Part shown: piece by piece, positions 16,266-25,261 of the stretch
How positions within the stretch are numbered: the first letter of the stretch is position 1
Layout: each line of letters opens with the position of its first letter
Origin: Streptomyces fulvorobeus
GTDB lineage: Bacteria; Actinomycetota; Actinomycetes; Streptomycetales; Streptomycetaceae
Direction: 5' to 3'
Assembly: GCF_013167895.1 (NCBI RefSeq)
Contig: NZ_BLWC01000001.1
Coordinates: 3,286,001-3,350,000 of the forward strand
DNA length: 64,000 bases
Position numbers and translations under genes: made by a program
Notes under the pieces: model-generated
Databases searched by the model: none
Told to the model about the DNA's origin: nothing
Seen by the model: only the letters and a program-made list of their open reading frames with translations

Positions 16266-17132
16266 TCAGTCGGCGATGAGCCCTTCCCTGAGCTGCGCGA
16301 GCGTACGGGTCAGCAGGCGCGAGACGTGCATCTGGGAGATGCCGACCTCTTCGCCGATCTGTGACTGGGTCATGTTGGCGAAGAAGCGCAGCATGATGAT
16401 CTGGCGCTCACGCGGGGCGAGTTTGGCCAGCAGCGGCTTGAGGGACTCGCGGTACTCGACGCCTTCCAGCGCCGTGTCCTCGTACCCCAGACGGTCCGCG
16501 AGCGAGCCCTCCCCGCCGTCGTCCTCGGGGGAAGGGGAGTCCAGCGAGGAGGCCGTGTAGGCGTTGCCGACGGCCAGGCCGTCGACCACGTCCTCCTCGG
16601 AGACCCCGAGCGCCTTGGCCAGCTCCGGGACGGTCGGCGAGCGGTCGAGCTTCTGGGCGAGCTCGTCACTGGTCTTGGTGAGGGCGAGCCGCAGCTCCTG
16701 GAGCCGGCGCGGTACCCGCACCGACCACGACGTGTCGCGGAAGAAGCGTTTGATCTCGCCGACCACGGTCGGCATCGCGAAGGTGGGGAACTCGACTCCG
16801 CGTTCGCAGTCGAAGCGGTCGATCGCCTTGATCAGGCCGATGGTGCCGACCTGGACGATGTCTTCCATGGGTTCGTTACGGCTGCGGAACCGCGCCGCCG
16901 CGTACCGCACGAGCGGGAGGTTGAGCTCGATGAGCGTGTCCCGCACATAGGCCCGCTCCGGGCTCTCCACCCCGTCGGGGCCCGGTGCGGGGCCCAGTGC
17001 GGCGAGCCGCAGGAACAGGGAGCGGGACAGCGTGCGGGTGTCGATGGCTTCCGGTGAGCTGGTGAGCACGGTAGGTGCCGGCACGCTCTTCGTGAGCGTG
17101 AGCACCTTCGAGCTGCCCTGTTCTGCGGACAT
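16266..17132 (-). CDS. sigN: SigB/SigF-family sigma factor (SigN-like)
   Basis: The 288-residue protein has sigma regions 2, 3 and 4 of the SigB/SigF group: [20 protein letters not shown], then [18 protein letters not shown], then [19 protein letters not shown] (region 2). Region 4 is LAPRERQIIMLRFFANMTQS, then [20 protein letters not shown]. Such factors direct stress or sporulation regulons and are normally held by RsbW-type anti-sigma factors; none is next to it. AAGGGGGTGG precedes ATG 17132. Lying beside a SigF paralogue matches sigN/sigF of S. coelicolor as I recall it, which is the basis for the symbol. Confidence 0.82.
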   Translation of the reverse strand: MSAEQGSSKVLTLTKSVPAPTVLTSSPEAIDTRTLSRSLFLRLAALGPAPGPDGVESPERAYVRDTLIELNLPLVRYAAARFRSRNEPMEDIVQVGTIGLIKAIDRFDCERGVEFPTFAMPTVVGEIKRFFRDTSWSVRVPRRLQELRLALTKTSDELAQKLDRSPTVPELAKALGVSEEDVVDGLAVGNAYTASSLDSPSPEDDGGEGSLADRLGYEDTALEGVEYRESLKPLLAKLAPRERQIIMLRFFANMTQSQIGEEVGISQMHVSRLLTRTLAQLREGLIAD

Positions 17133-17241
17133 GCCACCCCCTTGAGGTCGCGGACGGTCGCGGGGGCCGCGACCATCGGAGGAACGCAGCCTCCACCTGA
17201 ATACCGGAGGGGAGGCTGCGGCAAACGCGCTTCCAGCAGAA

Positions 17242-17276
17242 TGTCACATGTCGGCAACACGCTGTAGTGACATGTC
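17242..17276 (-). promoter_or_regulatory. Repeat cluster upstream of the sigN-like gene
   Basis: TGTCAC (17242-17247) and GTGACA (17267-17272) are inverted. The second half also belongs to the palindrome GACATGTC (17269-17276), and ACATGTCG occurs in both halves. The site lies about 110-145 bases before the start codon, where a promoter-binding regulator would act. No consensus promoter was assigned. Confidence 0.35.
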
Positions 17277-17366
17277 GACAAGTAAGCGCGATGTCTGTGC
17301 TGGAAACAGGGGGTGTGGGGCTTTTACGCCGCCCGAAACGGACGGGGCACGATCTACCCGATCCGG

Positions 17367-18224
17367 TTAGACCTCGATCCTGTTTGCGGATCGAAGTCGG
17401 GCGAAACTTCTGGCCAGAAGCCTTGACACATGCATCTGCGAGACACCCAGCTCGGCGCTGATCTGTGACTGTGTCAGGTTGCTGTAGTAGCGGAGCAGCA
17501 GGATGCGCTGCTCGCGTTCGGGCAGCTGTACGAGCAGGTGCCGTACGAGATCGCGGTGCTCGACGCCCGCGAGGGCGGGGTCCTCATATCCGAGCCGGTC
17601 CAGGAGCCCAGGCAGGCCGTCGCCCTCCTGCGCGGCCTCCAGCGAGGTCGCGTGGTACGAGCGGCCCGCCTCGATGCAGGCGAGCACCTCCTCCTCCGGG
17701 ATCTTGAGCCGCTCGGCGATCTCGCCCGTGGTGGGCGAGCGGCCGTGAGCGGTCGTCAGGTCCTCGGTGGCGCCGGTGACCTGGACCCACAGCTCGTGGA
17801 GGCGCCGGGGCACGTGGACGGTCCGTACGTTGTCCCGGAAGTACCGCTTGATCTCACCGACCACGGTCGGCATCGCGAAGGTCGGGAACTGGACGCCGCG
17901 TTCCGGGTCGAAGCGGTCGATGGCGTTGATCAGACCGATGGTGCCGACCTGGACGACGTCCTCCATCGGTTCGTTCCGGCTGCGGAAGCGGGCCGCCGCG
18001 TATCGCACGAGCGGCAGGTTCGCCTCGATCAGGGCCGCGCGGACCCTGCCGTGCTCGGCGGTGCCGGGCTCCAGCCCCTTGAGGCGGCCGAACAGCACGT
18101 GCGTGAGCGCCCTGGTGTCCGCGCCCCGGGTTCTGGTGGGCGTGGCGGGGTCGGGCGTCTCGGTCTGGATGTCGTCGGTCTGGACGTTCTGGGGAGGCAC
18201 TTGAGGCGCTGTACTGGCCGGCAC
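17367..18224 (-). CDS. sigF: Sporulation sigma factor, SigF-like
   Basis: The 285-residue protein is strongly similar to its neighbour through region 2 ([20 protein letters not shown], then [18 protein letters not shown]) and region 4 ([20 protein letters not shown], then [20 protein letters not shown]). The N-terminal 35 residues are Pro/Thr-rich and unlike the neighbour. SigF in Streptomyces acts late in spore maturation. AAGGGG precedes GTG 18224. Repeats GCGGTCAACT lie just upstream. The stop is 235 bases from the next start, so the two sigma genes are probably transcribed separately. Confidence 0.85.
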   Translation of the reverse strand: MPASTAPQVPPQNVQTDDIQTETPDPATPTRTRGADTRALTHVLFGRLKGLEPGTAEHGRVRAALIEANLPLVRYAAARFRSRNEPMEDVVQVGTIGLINAIDRFDPERGVQFPTFAMPTVVGEIKRYFRDNVRTVHVPRRLHELWVQVTGATEDLTTAHGRSPTTGEIAERLKIPEEEVLACIEAGRSYHATSLEAAQEGDGLPGLLDRLGYEDPALAGVEHRDLVRHLLVQLPEREQRILLLRYYSNLTQSQISAELGVSQMHVSRLLARSFARLRSANRIEV

Positions 18225-18241
18225 GGTGACGCCACCCCTTC

Positions 18242-18280
18242 GCGGTCAACTGCGGTCAACTCATCCGTCAAAAGCGGTCA
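18242..18280 (-). promoter_or_regulatory. Tandem 10-bp repeats upstream of sigF
   Basis: GCGGTCAACT occurs twice head to tail (18242-18251 and 18252-18261), and GCGGTCA again at 18274-18280. They are 18-56 bases before the sigF start codon, likely within the leader or core promoter. One-turn spacing of the first two suggests cooperative protein binding. Confidence 0.45.
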
Positions 18281-18362
18281 TAGCATCACAAGACATGTCC
18301 ACTGTGTGCAAGCACCGCTTATGCCCGTGTTGAGGACAAGTTGGTTTAAACGCATAGAAAAA

Positions 18363-18385
18363 CCCCTCACCTGAGAGGTGAGGGG
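18363..18385 (-). terminator. Rho-independent terminator after the Dabb gene
   Basis: CCCCTCACCT and AGGTGAGGGG form a 10-bp stem with a three-base loop. On the minus strand it is followed by a run of five T. It ends the transcript of the small membrane protein and Dabb genes. Confidence 0.85.
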
Positions 18386-18412
18386 CCAGGCGGAGCAAGG
18401 GGTCGCGTCAGA

Positions 18413-18706
18413 TCAGAACGGGTAGTCGGCGATCACCCAGGTGGCGAATTCCCGCCACTGTCCGGCGGCGGCCTGATGGGCCGGATGCTCGGTGTAGCGC
18501 GTGAGGGCGTCCGGATCGGCGACCGCCGAGTTGATAGCGAAGTCGTACGCGATCGGCCGGTCGGTGATGTTCCAGGCGCACTCCCAGAACTCCAGCTCCG
18601 AGATCTGCCCGCCGAGCTCCTGGAAGGCTTTCACCCCGGCGACGACCCGCGGCTCGTCCCGTTCGACGCCTTCGTTCAGCTTGATCAGGACCAGGTGGCG
18701 GATCAT
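18413..18706 (-). CDS. Dabb (stress-responsive alpha/beta barrel) family protein
   Basis: The 97-residue protein matches the Dabb domain in length and pattern: it begins MIRHLVLIKLNEGV and later has YDFAINSAVADPDALTRYTE followed by HPAHQ. Dabb proteins are small dimeric beta-barrels, some of them enzymes in polyketide or stress metabolism. AGGAGA precedes ATG 18706. It starts nine bases after the stop of the small membrane gene, whose last codons supply its ribosome site. Specific role unknown. Confidence 0.8.
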   Translation of the reverse strand: MIRHLVLIKLNEGVERDEPRVVAGVKAFQELGGQISELEFWECAWNITDRPIAYDFAINSAVADPDALTRYTEHPAHQAAAGQWREFATWVIADYPF

Positions 18707-18715
18707 CGGGTTCTC

Positions 18716-18879
18716 CTAGTTGATGAGCTCGGACATGAAGTCACCGACGCCCTGGGCGGCACTCGCGATGCCTTCGAACCCTACCTGGACAAGATCAGCG
18801 GCCCGTTCGGGGACGTGATGATCGTGTACAGCACGAAGACCGAAACCGCGTAGAGCACGATCTTCCTCGCTTGCACCAC
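18716..18879 (-). pseudogene. Small one-helix membrane protein, frame lost by one base
   Basis: From GTG 18879 the frame reads VVQARKIVLYAVSVFVLYTI, then ITSPN, and then hits an early stop. Restoring one G or C at the GGG near 18802-18806 continues the sense as AADLVQVGFEGIASAAQGVG, then DFMSELIN and a stop at 18716, a 54-residue protein. The restored stop overlaps the ribosome site of the Dabb gene, as expected for an operon. The loss is the same kind as at four other genes here, so I think the gene is intact in the organism. Function unknown. Confidence 0.6.
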
Positions 18880-19037
18880 AGCCCCTGCCTCTCCCGTTCG
18901 CTCCCCTGTACGGTCGGGCGATTCTAGCCGCACGAATGGCCGTATCCCGAGCATGTTCCCGATCACGGATCAGAACGCAGATGCGGCCTTCGGGACCCCC
19001 GGCGCCGCCTCCCCCGACCTGCTCCTCCCGGAACGCC

Positions 19038-19070
19038 CGAAGGGCCCGACGCGATGCGTCGGGCCCTTCG
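19038..19070 (-). terminator. Terminator after tRNA-Ser(CGA)
   Basis: A perfect 15-bp stem (CGAAGGGCCCGACGC and its complement) with a three-base loop lies six bases past the 3' end of the tRNA. Confidence 0.85.
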
Positions 19071-19076
19071 TAAGAG

Positions 19077-19161
19077 CGGTAGCGGAGGGATTTGAACCCT
19101 CGGTGAGTCTCCCCACACTCGCTTTCGAGGCGAGCTCCTTCGGCCGCTCGGACACGCTACC
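19077..19161 (-). tRNA. tRNA-Ser(CGA)
   Basis: The acceptor GGTAGCG (5' end at 19161) pairs with CGCTACC, with discriminator G. The anticodon stem-loop CTCGC CTCGAAA GCGAG carries CGA, reading UCG. The variable arm is long, and the T loop is GTTCAAAT. Length 85. Confidence 0.95.
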
Positions 19162-19206
19162 GAGAGAGAGCTTAGACCATTCCCGGCCGCGAGCAGAAAT
19201 CAGCTC

Positions 19207-19716
<510 letters not shown>

Positions 19717-20288
19717 CTAACGGACGGACTCCATGACCTCGGCCGCGCCGAGCGCGTCCGTGATCTCCCCAGCGCGTCGGTGCGCAGGGTCAGCAGCTCC
19801 TTCTCCGCGAGACCGAAGTCGGCCAGGAGCGCGAGGTCGCCGAGCGGCCCCGGCGGTACGGCGTCGAGAGGGGAGACGTCGTCGTCGGCGGCCGGGTCCG
19901 CCCGGCCGCCCACGGCAGCGTCCTCGGACACTTCCGGCTCGCCGTCCTCGGTGCCGTCGAGGTCGACGAGCTCCTCCAGTGCGGCGATCTCGTCCCCGGC
20001 CCCCGGTTCGCGGCCGAGCAGTTCGTCGGTGAGCAGGATCTCCCCGTACGAGGAGCGGGCGGCGGCGGACGCGTCCGAGACGTAGATACGGGGGTCCTCC
20101 TCACCGTCCACCCGGACGACGCCGAACCAGGCGTCCTCCTGCTCGATGTAGACGAGGACCGTGTCCTCGTCCACCGAGGCGTCCCGGGCCAGATCGGTCA
20201 GATCGGTCAGGGTCTCCACATCGTCCAGCTCCGTGTCGCTCGCTTCCCACCCGTCTTCGGTGCGCGCGAGCAGTGCGGCGAAGTACAC
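19717..20288 (-). CDS. TadA-associated acidic protein (frame lost near its end)
   Basis: From GTG 20288 (preceded by GGGAGAG) the product begins VYFAALLARTEDGWEASDTE, then LDDVETLTDLTDLARD, the start of the actinobacterial tRNA adenosine deaminase-associated family. The middle is an acidic low-complexity linker. Near the end the read frame turns into Arg/Ser-rich nonsense after CTGGGG and stops at 19704. Adding one C to the CCCC run at 19767-19770 restores DALGEITDALGAAEVMESVR and a stop at 19717, giving 190 residues. I report the restored limits. Its role beside TadA is not established. Confidence 0.75.
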
Positions 20289-20492
20289 CGTGACTCTCCC
20301 ACTTTTCATAGGTGAATCGGTCCGACGGGAGGGCAGCCGCTGTTCCGGCTGCTCTGTGCCCGCCCAATCGGCATCGTGGCAGAAACAGCGGCTGAGCGAG
20401 ACCTCTTCGGCGGTTGCGTCGGCCACCAGTTGCCGGAGTGCCTGCTGGGCGGCGGTACGACGGAAGCGGTCCACCGGCCCGTAAGGCGCCCG

Positions 20493-20729
20493 TCACCAAC
20501 GGAACGTACGCATCCTCATCGCCTGGCGCATCCGGGCCGCACGGGCCCTGCGGGGCTGCACGCGGTCGCGCAGCTGCTTGGCCTCGTGCAGCTCGCGCAG
20601 GAACTGGGCGCGGCGCCTGCGGCGCGACGTCTCACTCTCCCGGGTGTCCGTCGCCTCCGGCGCGTCGCCCGGCTCCTCCGGGGGGACACGCGCGGCACGT
20701 GCCCGTTTCGGCTGCTCGCCGTCCGCCAT
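20493..20729 (-). CDS. Small basic protein of unknown function
   Basis: The 78-residue protein ([16 protein letters not shown]) has an acidic Pro/Glu middle and a strongly basic helical C-terminal half ([20 protein letters not shown], then many Arg). The composition suggests RNA or DNA contact, but no domain is recognisable. An ATG six bases further upstream is possible. It is divergent from upp, sharing about 100 bases of upstream sequence. Confidence 0.6.
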   Translation of the reverse strand: MADGEQPKRARAARVPPEEPGDAPEATDTRESETSRRRRRAQFLRELHEAKQLRDRVQPRRARAARMRQAMRMRTFRW

Positions 20730-20833
20730 CGACACACCACCCCAATGCTGGGTCCTTGAGGCACCACCTTCCCTCCGAACAGGCGGTTGATGCCAGCGCA
20801 GGGTGCCAGGAGGCCCCGGCTACTGTTGACGCC

Positions 20834-21469
20834 ATGCGCATTCATGTCGTCGACCACCCGCTGGTGGCGCACAAACTCACCACGCTGCGCGACAAGCGCA
20901 CCGACTCCCCGACCTTCCGGCGTCTCGCCGACGAGCTGGTCACCCTGCTCGCCTACGAGGCCACCAGGGACGTGCGCACCGAACAGGTCGACATCGTGAC
21001 CCCGGTGACGGCCACGACCGGCGTCAAGCTCACGCACCCCCGGCCCCTCGTCGTGCCGATCCTGCGCGCCGGTCTCGGCATGCTCGACGGCATGGTGCGG
21101 CTCCTGCCGACCGCCGAGGTCGGCTTCCTCGGCATGATCCGCAACGAGGAGACGCTCCAGGCGGAGACGTACGCGACCCGGATGCCCGAGGACCTCTCCG
21201 GGCGCCAGGTCTACGTCCTGGACCCCATGCTGGCCACCGGCGGCACGCTGGTCGCGGCGATCAGGGAGCTCATCAAGCGCGGCGCGGACGATGTCACCGC
21301 GGTGGTGCTGCTCGCGGCGCCCGAGGGCGTCGAGGTGATGGAGCGCGAGCTGGCCGGGACGCCGGTCACCGTGGTCACCGCCTCGGTCGACGAGCGGCTC
21401 AACGAGAACGGCTACATCGTGCCGGGGCTCGGCGACGCGGGCGACCGGATGTACGGCACGGCCGGCTAG
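20834..21469 (+). CDS. upp: Uracil phosphoribosyltransferase
   Basis: The 211-residue protein matches UPRTase throughout. The N-terminal [20 protein letters not shown], the loop [11 protein letters not shown] and the PRPP-binding [13 protein letters not shown] are present, with the uracil-binding C-terminal [16 protein letters not shown]. It converts uracil and PRPP to UMP in pyrimidine salvage. Length is normal. No riboswitch or attenuator was seen in the short leader. Confidence 0.96.
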   Translation: MRIHVVDHPLVAHKLTTLRDKRTDSPTFRRLADELVTLLAYEATRDVRTEQVDIVTPVTATTGVKLTHPRPLVVPILRAGLGMLDGMVRLLPTAEVGFLGMIRNEETLQAETYATRMPEDLSGRQVYVLDPMLATGGTLVAAIRELIKRGADDVTAVVLLAAPEGVEVMERELAGTPVTVVTASVDERLNENGYIVPGLGDAGDRMYGTAG

Positions 21470-21536
21470 AGCCGGTCCAGGGCCGGTACGGGGTGGGTGC
21501 GCGCGAGGCGCGGCCCGCCCCGACGGCTGTCCGGGG

Positions 21537-22163
21537 TCAGCAGGGGGAGGGGGCCGGGGACGGCTTCGTGAGGGCGGTCAGGGCGGTCGCCGCGGCAGCG
21601 GGCGTGCTGAACGCCTTGAACTTCGTACCGATGATGAGGTCGACGTCCGCCGTCCTGCGGGCGTCCGTCCGGTGCGCGCTGCCGGGCAGCTGGGTGCCGA
21701 GCACCGTGAACGAGCCGTTCGCGGCGGTGGGAGCGCCCAGCAGGAGGCCGGTGCCGGGGACCTTCTTGTCGTACGCGGCGGGTGCGTTGCCCACCTTTCC
21801 GATGGTGAAGCCGCGCTTCTTCAGCTCGTCGGCCGCGGCCTTGGCGAGCCCGCTGCGGGGAGTCGCGTTGTAGACGTTCACCTTGATGCCAGCCGGCTTG
21901 GGCAGGGCCCTGGGGAGCGCCGCCTGCTTCGACACCGACGTGGCGCACTTCTTCTTGTGGGCGGCCGCGGCGGCCTTCCGGTCGCCGCCCGTGAAGACGT
22001 CGATGAGCTGCAGCGTGCCCCAGCCGGCCAGGCCGAGGGCCACCACAGCGGCGACGGCCGCCAGGACGAGCCTGCGGCGGTGACGGGGACGGCGCATGCG
22101 CGGGAACGTGTTGCCCGTGACGCGGTACTTTCCGCCCATGCCGGGGGGAGTGAGCATGCTCAT
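21537..22163 (-). CDS. LytR C-terminal domain membrane protein
   Basis: The 208-residue protein has a cytoplasmic basic stretch (RMRRPRHRRRL), one helix (VLAAVAAVVALGLAGWGTLQ) and an extracytoplasmic part. That part holds a LytR_C-type domain: IKVNVYNATPRSGLAKAAAD, then ELKKRGFTIGKVGNAP, then VDLIIGTKFKAF. The domain occurs at the end of LCP cell-wall ligases and alone in small membrane proteins. It converges with upp. Two ATGs six bases apart (22163, 22157) are possible starts. Confidence 0.8.
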   Translation of the reverse strand: MSMLTPPGMGGKYRVTGNTFPRMRRPRHRRRLVLAAVAAVVALGLAGWGTLQLIDVFTGGDRKAAAAAHKKKCATSVSKQAALPRALPKPAGIKVNVYNATPRSGLAKAAADELKKRGFTIGKVGNAPAAYDKKVPGTGLLLGAPTAANGSFTVLGTQLPGSAHRTDARRTADVDLIIGTKFKAFSTPAAAATALTALTKPSPAPSPC

Positions 22164-22282
22164 GGGCAAAGCGTAGTGCGACCTGGTGATGGTGCCTACT
22201 AAATGATCAATGGATTGCACCCACATGGGAGGGAATGCACCCGAAAGGCCCGAAAAGCGTCCTGGGGGGTTGCGCGCGGCGG

Positions 22283-22579
22283 TCAGCCGAGGTCGAGCAC
22301 GCGGGCGTGCAGCACCTGACGCTGCTGGAGGGCCGCGCGCACCGCGCGGTGCAGCCCGTCCTCCAGGTAGAGGTCGCCCTGCCACTTCACGACATGCGCG
22401 AACAGGTCGCCGTAGAAAGTGGAGTCCTCGGCGAGCAGGGTTTCGAGGTCCAGCTGCCCCTTGGTGGTCACCAGCTGGTCGAGGCGGACCGGACGCGGGG
22501 CGACATCCGCCCACTGTCGGGTGCTTTCCCGGCCGTGGTCGGGATATGGCCGCCCATTTCCGATGCGCTTGAAGATCAC
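22283..22579 (-). CDS. Conserved actinobacterial protein (ParB/antitoxin-like annotation possible)
   Basis: The 98-residue protein runs MIFKRIGNGRPYPDHGREST, then RQWADVAPRPVRLDQLVTTK. It ends EDSTFYGDLFAHVVKWQGDL, then YLEDGLHRAVRAALQQRQVL. The ending WQGDLYLEDGLHR resembles the DGxHR box of ParB-like proteins. I recall such proteins being labelled VapB-like antitoxins, but there is no toxin gene beside it. The high conservation of the sequence, as I recall it, suggests a housekeeping role. Function unproven. Confidence 0.6.
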   Translation of the reverse strand: MIFKRIGNGRPYPDHGRESTRQWADVAPRPVRLDQLVTTKGQLDLETLLAEDSTFYGDLFAHVVKWQGDLYLEDGLHRAVRAALQQRQVLHARVLDLG

Positions 22580-22717
22580 ACGGAAAGCCTACCGGGCAAG
22601 GGGCATCGGGCGCAGCCGGGGACGAGGACTGCGAGCAGGGGCGAACCCGGCAGAACGCCCGAAGGTGGAGCGCTCCGCCGGGTCCGCCGCGAGCCGGTTC
22701 CCCGCGCGGGGCCGGGA

Positions 22718-24265
22718 CTACTCGGTGACCCCGTGCGCGTGGCCCTCGCGGAGGCCGCCGCCGCTGCCGGGCTCCCCGGTCGTGGGCTCGGCCGGGACCG
22801 GGCGGGTCAGCGAGCGCAGGTCGTGGGCGTAGGTGCCCACGGCGTCGGCGATCACGTCGATGTTCGTGTCGAACAGCCCCAGGTGGAGGTTGTCGAGGTC
22901 GTCGCAGGCCGCGTGGTAGCAGGGGTCGAACGCGGTGCCCGCCTCGCCGCCGAACCTGTCCGCCTGGGCCGGTGTCTTGATGCCCTCGGCGCCGGTGAAC
23001 GTGCCGCCGGACGGGATGCCGACGTCGATGAACGGGCCGTAGTCGGAGCGGCCGGTGAAGTCCGTGCCCTCGCGGGCCTGGCCCCGCCCGTCGAGGAAGT
23101 CGTTGATGTCACGCTCCAGCTGCGCGGAACCCTCGGGCCCCTCGCCCTCGCCCACTCCGTCGGAGTCGTCGCCGTCGAAGACGAACTGTCCGCCGTTCGG
23201 CGAGGCGATCATGTCGAAGTTGAGGTAGAGCGCGATCTGCTCCCGCTGCTTCTCGGTGAGCGCGGCGACGTACGCCTCCGAGCCCAGGAGGCCGTTCTCC
23301 TCCGCCGACCACCAGGCGAAGCGCACCTTGTTGGCGGGGGCGCGGTTCGTCCCGGCCAGCTCCAGCGCGACTTCGAGGAGGCCGGCCGAGCCGGAGCCGT
23401 TGTCGTTGATGCCGGGGCCTTCGGTGACCGAGTCCAGGTGGGCGCCGAGCATCACGGTCCTCGCCGCGCTGCCGCCGGGAGTCTCCGCGACGACGTTGCG
23501 GGTGGTGCGCTTCTCCTGGAACTCGCGGATCTCGAAGGAGACCGTCACCTCGCCCCCGGCCAGCTCCGCGGCGAGCTTCTCGCCCTCCTCCAGGCTGAGC
23601 CCGCCGGTGGGTATCCTCCCCGACTCGACGTCGCCCAGGGTGCCGGAGAGCGCGCCCTCGACGTTGTTGTAGATGACCGCCCCGGCCGCCCCGGCGGTGG
23701 CCGCCGTCGCCTGCTTCTGTGCGAAGGAGCAGCCGCCGCGCTTGATCAGCGCGATCTTGCCGGTGAAGTTGGCCGAGGCGTAGTCCGCGGCCTCGCAGCC
23801 GGTGGTCCCGTCGAGGGGGACGGCGACCAGGGCCGCCTCCACGCCTCCGACCGGGGTGGACCGCGTGTACGTCATCGCCTTGATGGCGATGTCCCGGGGG
23901 GTGGGCGAGACGACGGCGAACTTCTCGGCGAGCGGCTCGGTGTACATGAAGTCGAAGGACTCGTACGAGACGTCGTACCCGGCCTTCCGGAGCAGCTGGT
24001 AGACGTACGCGGCGGAGGCGTCGTGCCCCAGCGAACCGGCCGCGCGGTGGCCGTCCGCCGAGTCGGCTATCGCCTGGAACCGCTGGAGGTGCCGGTACGC
24101 GTCGTCCGCCGACGCCCGCTTCACCAGCGTGCGCGCCAGCTTGGCCGCGTCCTTGGCGGGGTCGTGCGAGGACTGCGCCTGGTGGGGTGACGCGCCCAGG
24201 AGGAGTGGCGTGGCCAGTGCGGCGGCGGCCACGACTGCCATGGCTCTGCGACGAGTTGCGTGCAC
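22718..24265 (-). CDS. Secreted M28 zinc aminopeptidase with PA domain
   Basis: The 515-residue protein starts with a Sec signal (RRRAMAVVAAAALATPLLLG). A PA insert domain (CEAADYASANFTGKIALIKR) precedes the M28 core. Both zinc sites are readable: His and Asp in LGAHLDSV, bridging Asp in INDNGSGSAG, catalytic Glu pair in SAEENGLLG, Asp in NFDMI, and His in CYHAACDD. The family releases N-terminal residues and is extracellular in Streptomyces. Ten-base phased repeats lie 63-110 bases upstream. A Gly/Glu-rich tail ends the protein. Confidence 0.92.
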   Translation of the reverse strand: MHATRRRAMAVVAAAALATPLLLGASPHQAQSSHDPAKDAAKLARTLVKRASADDAYRHLQRFQAIADSADGHRAAGSLGHDASAAYVYQLLRKAGYDVSYESFDFMYTEPLAEKFAVVSPTPRDIAIKAMTYTRSTPVGGVEAALVAVPLDGTTGCEAADYASANFTGKIALIKRGGCSFAQKQATAATAGAAGAVIYNNVEGALSGTLGDVESGRIPTGGLSLEEGEKLAAELAGGEVTVSFEIREFQEKRTTRNVVAETPGGSAARTVMLGAHLDSVTEGPGINDNGSGSAGLLEVALELAGTNRAPANKVRFAWWSAEENGLLGSEAYVAALTEKQREQIALYLNFDMIASPNGGQFVFDGDDSDGVGEGEGPEGSAQLERDINDFLDGRGQAREGTDFTGRSDYGPFIDVGIPSGGTFTGAEGIKTPAQADRFGGEAGTAFDPCYHAACDDLDNLHLGLFDTNIDVIADAVGTYAHDLRSLTRPVPAEPTTGEPGSGGGLREGHAHGVTE

Positions 24266-24327
24266 AGGAGTCCTTCCGGTGTGAACAGATGTGCACGAAA
24301 GCTAGCGAGCGCAGTGACATCTGGGAA

Positions 24328-24375
24328 CGGTTGCGGCCAGCTGTATTCGGTTGTGATCGGTTGTGCTCGGTTGTG
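24328..24375 (-). repeat. Phased 10-bp repeats upstream of the aminopeptidase gene
   Basis: CGGTTGTG occurs at 24348, 24358 and 24368, exactly ten bases apart. CGGTTGCG at 24328 is in the same register with one position skipped. On the transcribed strand of the aminopeptidase this reads CACAACCG. One-turn spacing on one helix face is typical of a multimeric regulator site. Confidence 0.6.
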
Positions 24376-24389
24376 TGGCTCGCTGGGGA

Positions 24390-25040
24390 CTACTTCCCGG
24401 GCGCGGTCCCGGGCGCGGTCTCCGGCGCGGTGTCGGGCGCGGCAGGCTTTTTCCCCGCTGCCTTCGCCTCCTGCTTGTACGCGCGTACCTCGGCGAGGGA
24501 TTCGGGGCCGGTGATGTCGGCGACCGAGCGGTGGGAGCCCGCCTCGCCGTACGGACCCGCCGCCTCCCGCCAGCCCGTGGGCCGTACGCCGAACTGCTTG
24601 CCCAGCAGCGCGAGGAAGATCCGCGCCTTCTGGGCACCGAAGCCGGGCAGTGCGTTCAGCCGTTCCAGCAGCTCGTCGCCGGTCCCGGCATCCGCCCACA
24701 CGGCGCTCGCGTCGCCGCCGTACTCCGTCACGAGGTACTGGCAGAGCTGCTGCACGCGCTTGGCCATGGAGCCCGGATACCGGTGCAGTGCGGGTTTCGC
24801 GGTGAAGAGCGCGGTGAAGGCGTCGGGGTCGTACGCGGCGATGTCCCGCGCGTCGAGGTCGTCACCGCCCATGCGCCGGGCCAGGGTGTAGGGGCCGGTG
24901 AACGCCCATTCCATGGGCACCTGCTGGTCCAGCAGCATGCCGACGAGCGCGGCCAGCGGACTGCGCCCGAGGAGCTCGTCCGCCTCGGGCCGCTGGGCGA
25001 TCCGCAGGGTGACGTCCTTGCCGTCGTCGCTCTTGGTCAT
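24390..25040 (-). CDS. HhH-GPD-type base-excision repair protein
   Basis: The 216-residue protein has an N-terminal helical region (PLAALVGMLLDQQVPMEWAF) and the helix-hairpin-helix LNALPGFGAQKARIFLALLG seen in endonuclease III-like proteins. No Cys cluster for a 4Fe-4S centre is present, and the usual Lys/Asp catalytic pair after the HhH is not clear, so glycosylase activity is uncertain. The tail is Ala/Pro/Thr-rich. ATG 25040 has only GGGAG directly adjacent, so the start is not firm. Confidence 0.75.
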   Translation of the reverse strand: MTKSDDGKDVTLRIAQRPEADELLGRSPLAALVGMLLDQQVPMEWAFTGPYTLARRMGGDDLDARDIAAYDPDAFTALFTAKPALHRYPGSMAKRVQQLCQYLVTEYGGDASAVWADAGTGDELLERLNALPGFGAQKARIFLALLGKQFGVRPTGWREAAGPYGEAGSHRSVADITGPESLAEVRAYKQEAKAAGKKPAAPDTAPETAPGTAPGK

Positions 25041-25261
25041 CTCCCGATCATCACGAGAGGGGGAACAGCCGCGACCCGGGTTGCTGCCGATGGCCCACGC
25101 TCCTCTCAGCGCCTCACCGCTCCCCTTCCTCAGCGCTCGGGCGGTCAGCGCTCGGGCGGGGTTCCCGGCGCCGGGCGGGAGCCGGCTGACCGCCACGGTT
25201 CCCCGCGCGGCAGGTCCTCGGCCTCGGTCGTACGGCTCGTACGGCACTCCTCACGACGGGC

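Noticed and set aside
18301..18350. A WhiG-type promoter (TTTAAA with GGCATAA on the minus strand) upstream of sigF.
   Set aside because: The spacing is two or three bases longer than the WhiG consensus and the -10 match is poor. I could not defend it.
22283..22579. A toxin-antitoxin pair at the small ParB-like gene.
   Set aside because: No partner gene lies beside it; flanking genes are LytR_C and M28 proteins, so the antitoxin label is not supported by context.
22235..24190. A 651-codon plus-strand frame opposite the M28 aminopeptidase.
   Set aside because: Low-complexity Val/Arg/Gly composition and exact antisense position show it is a shadow of the aminopeptidase.
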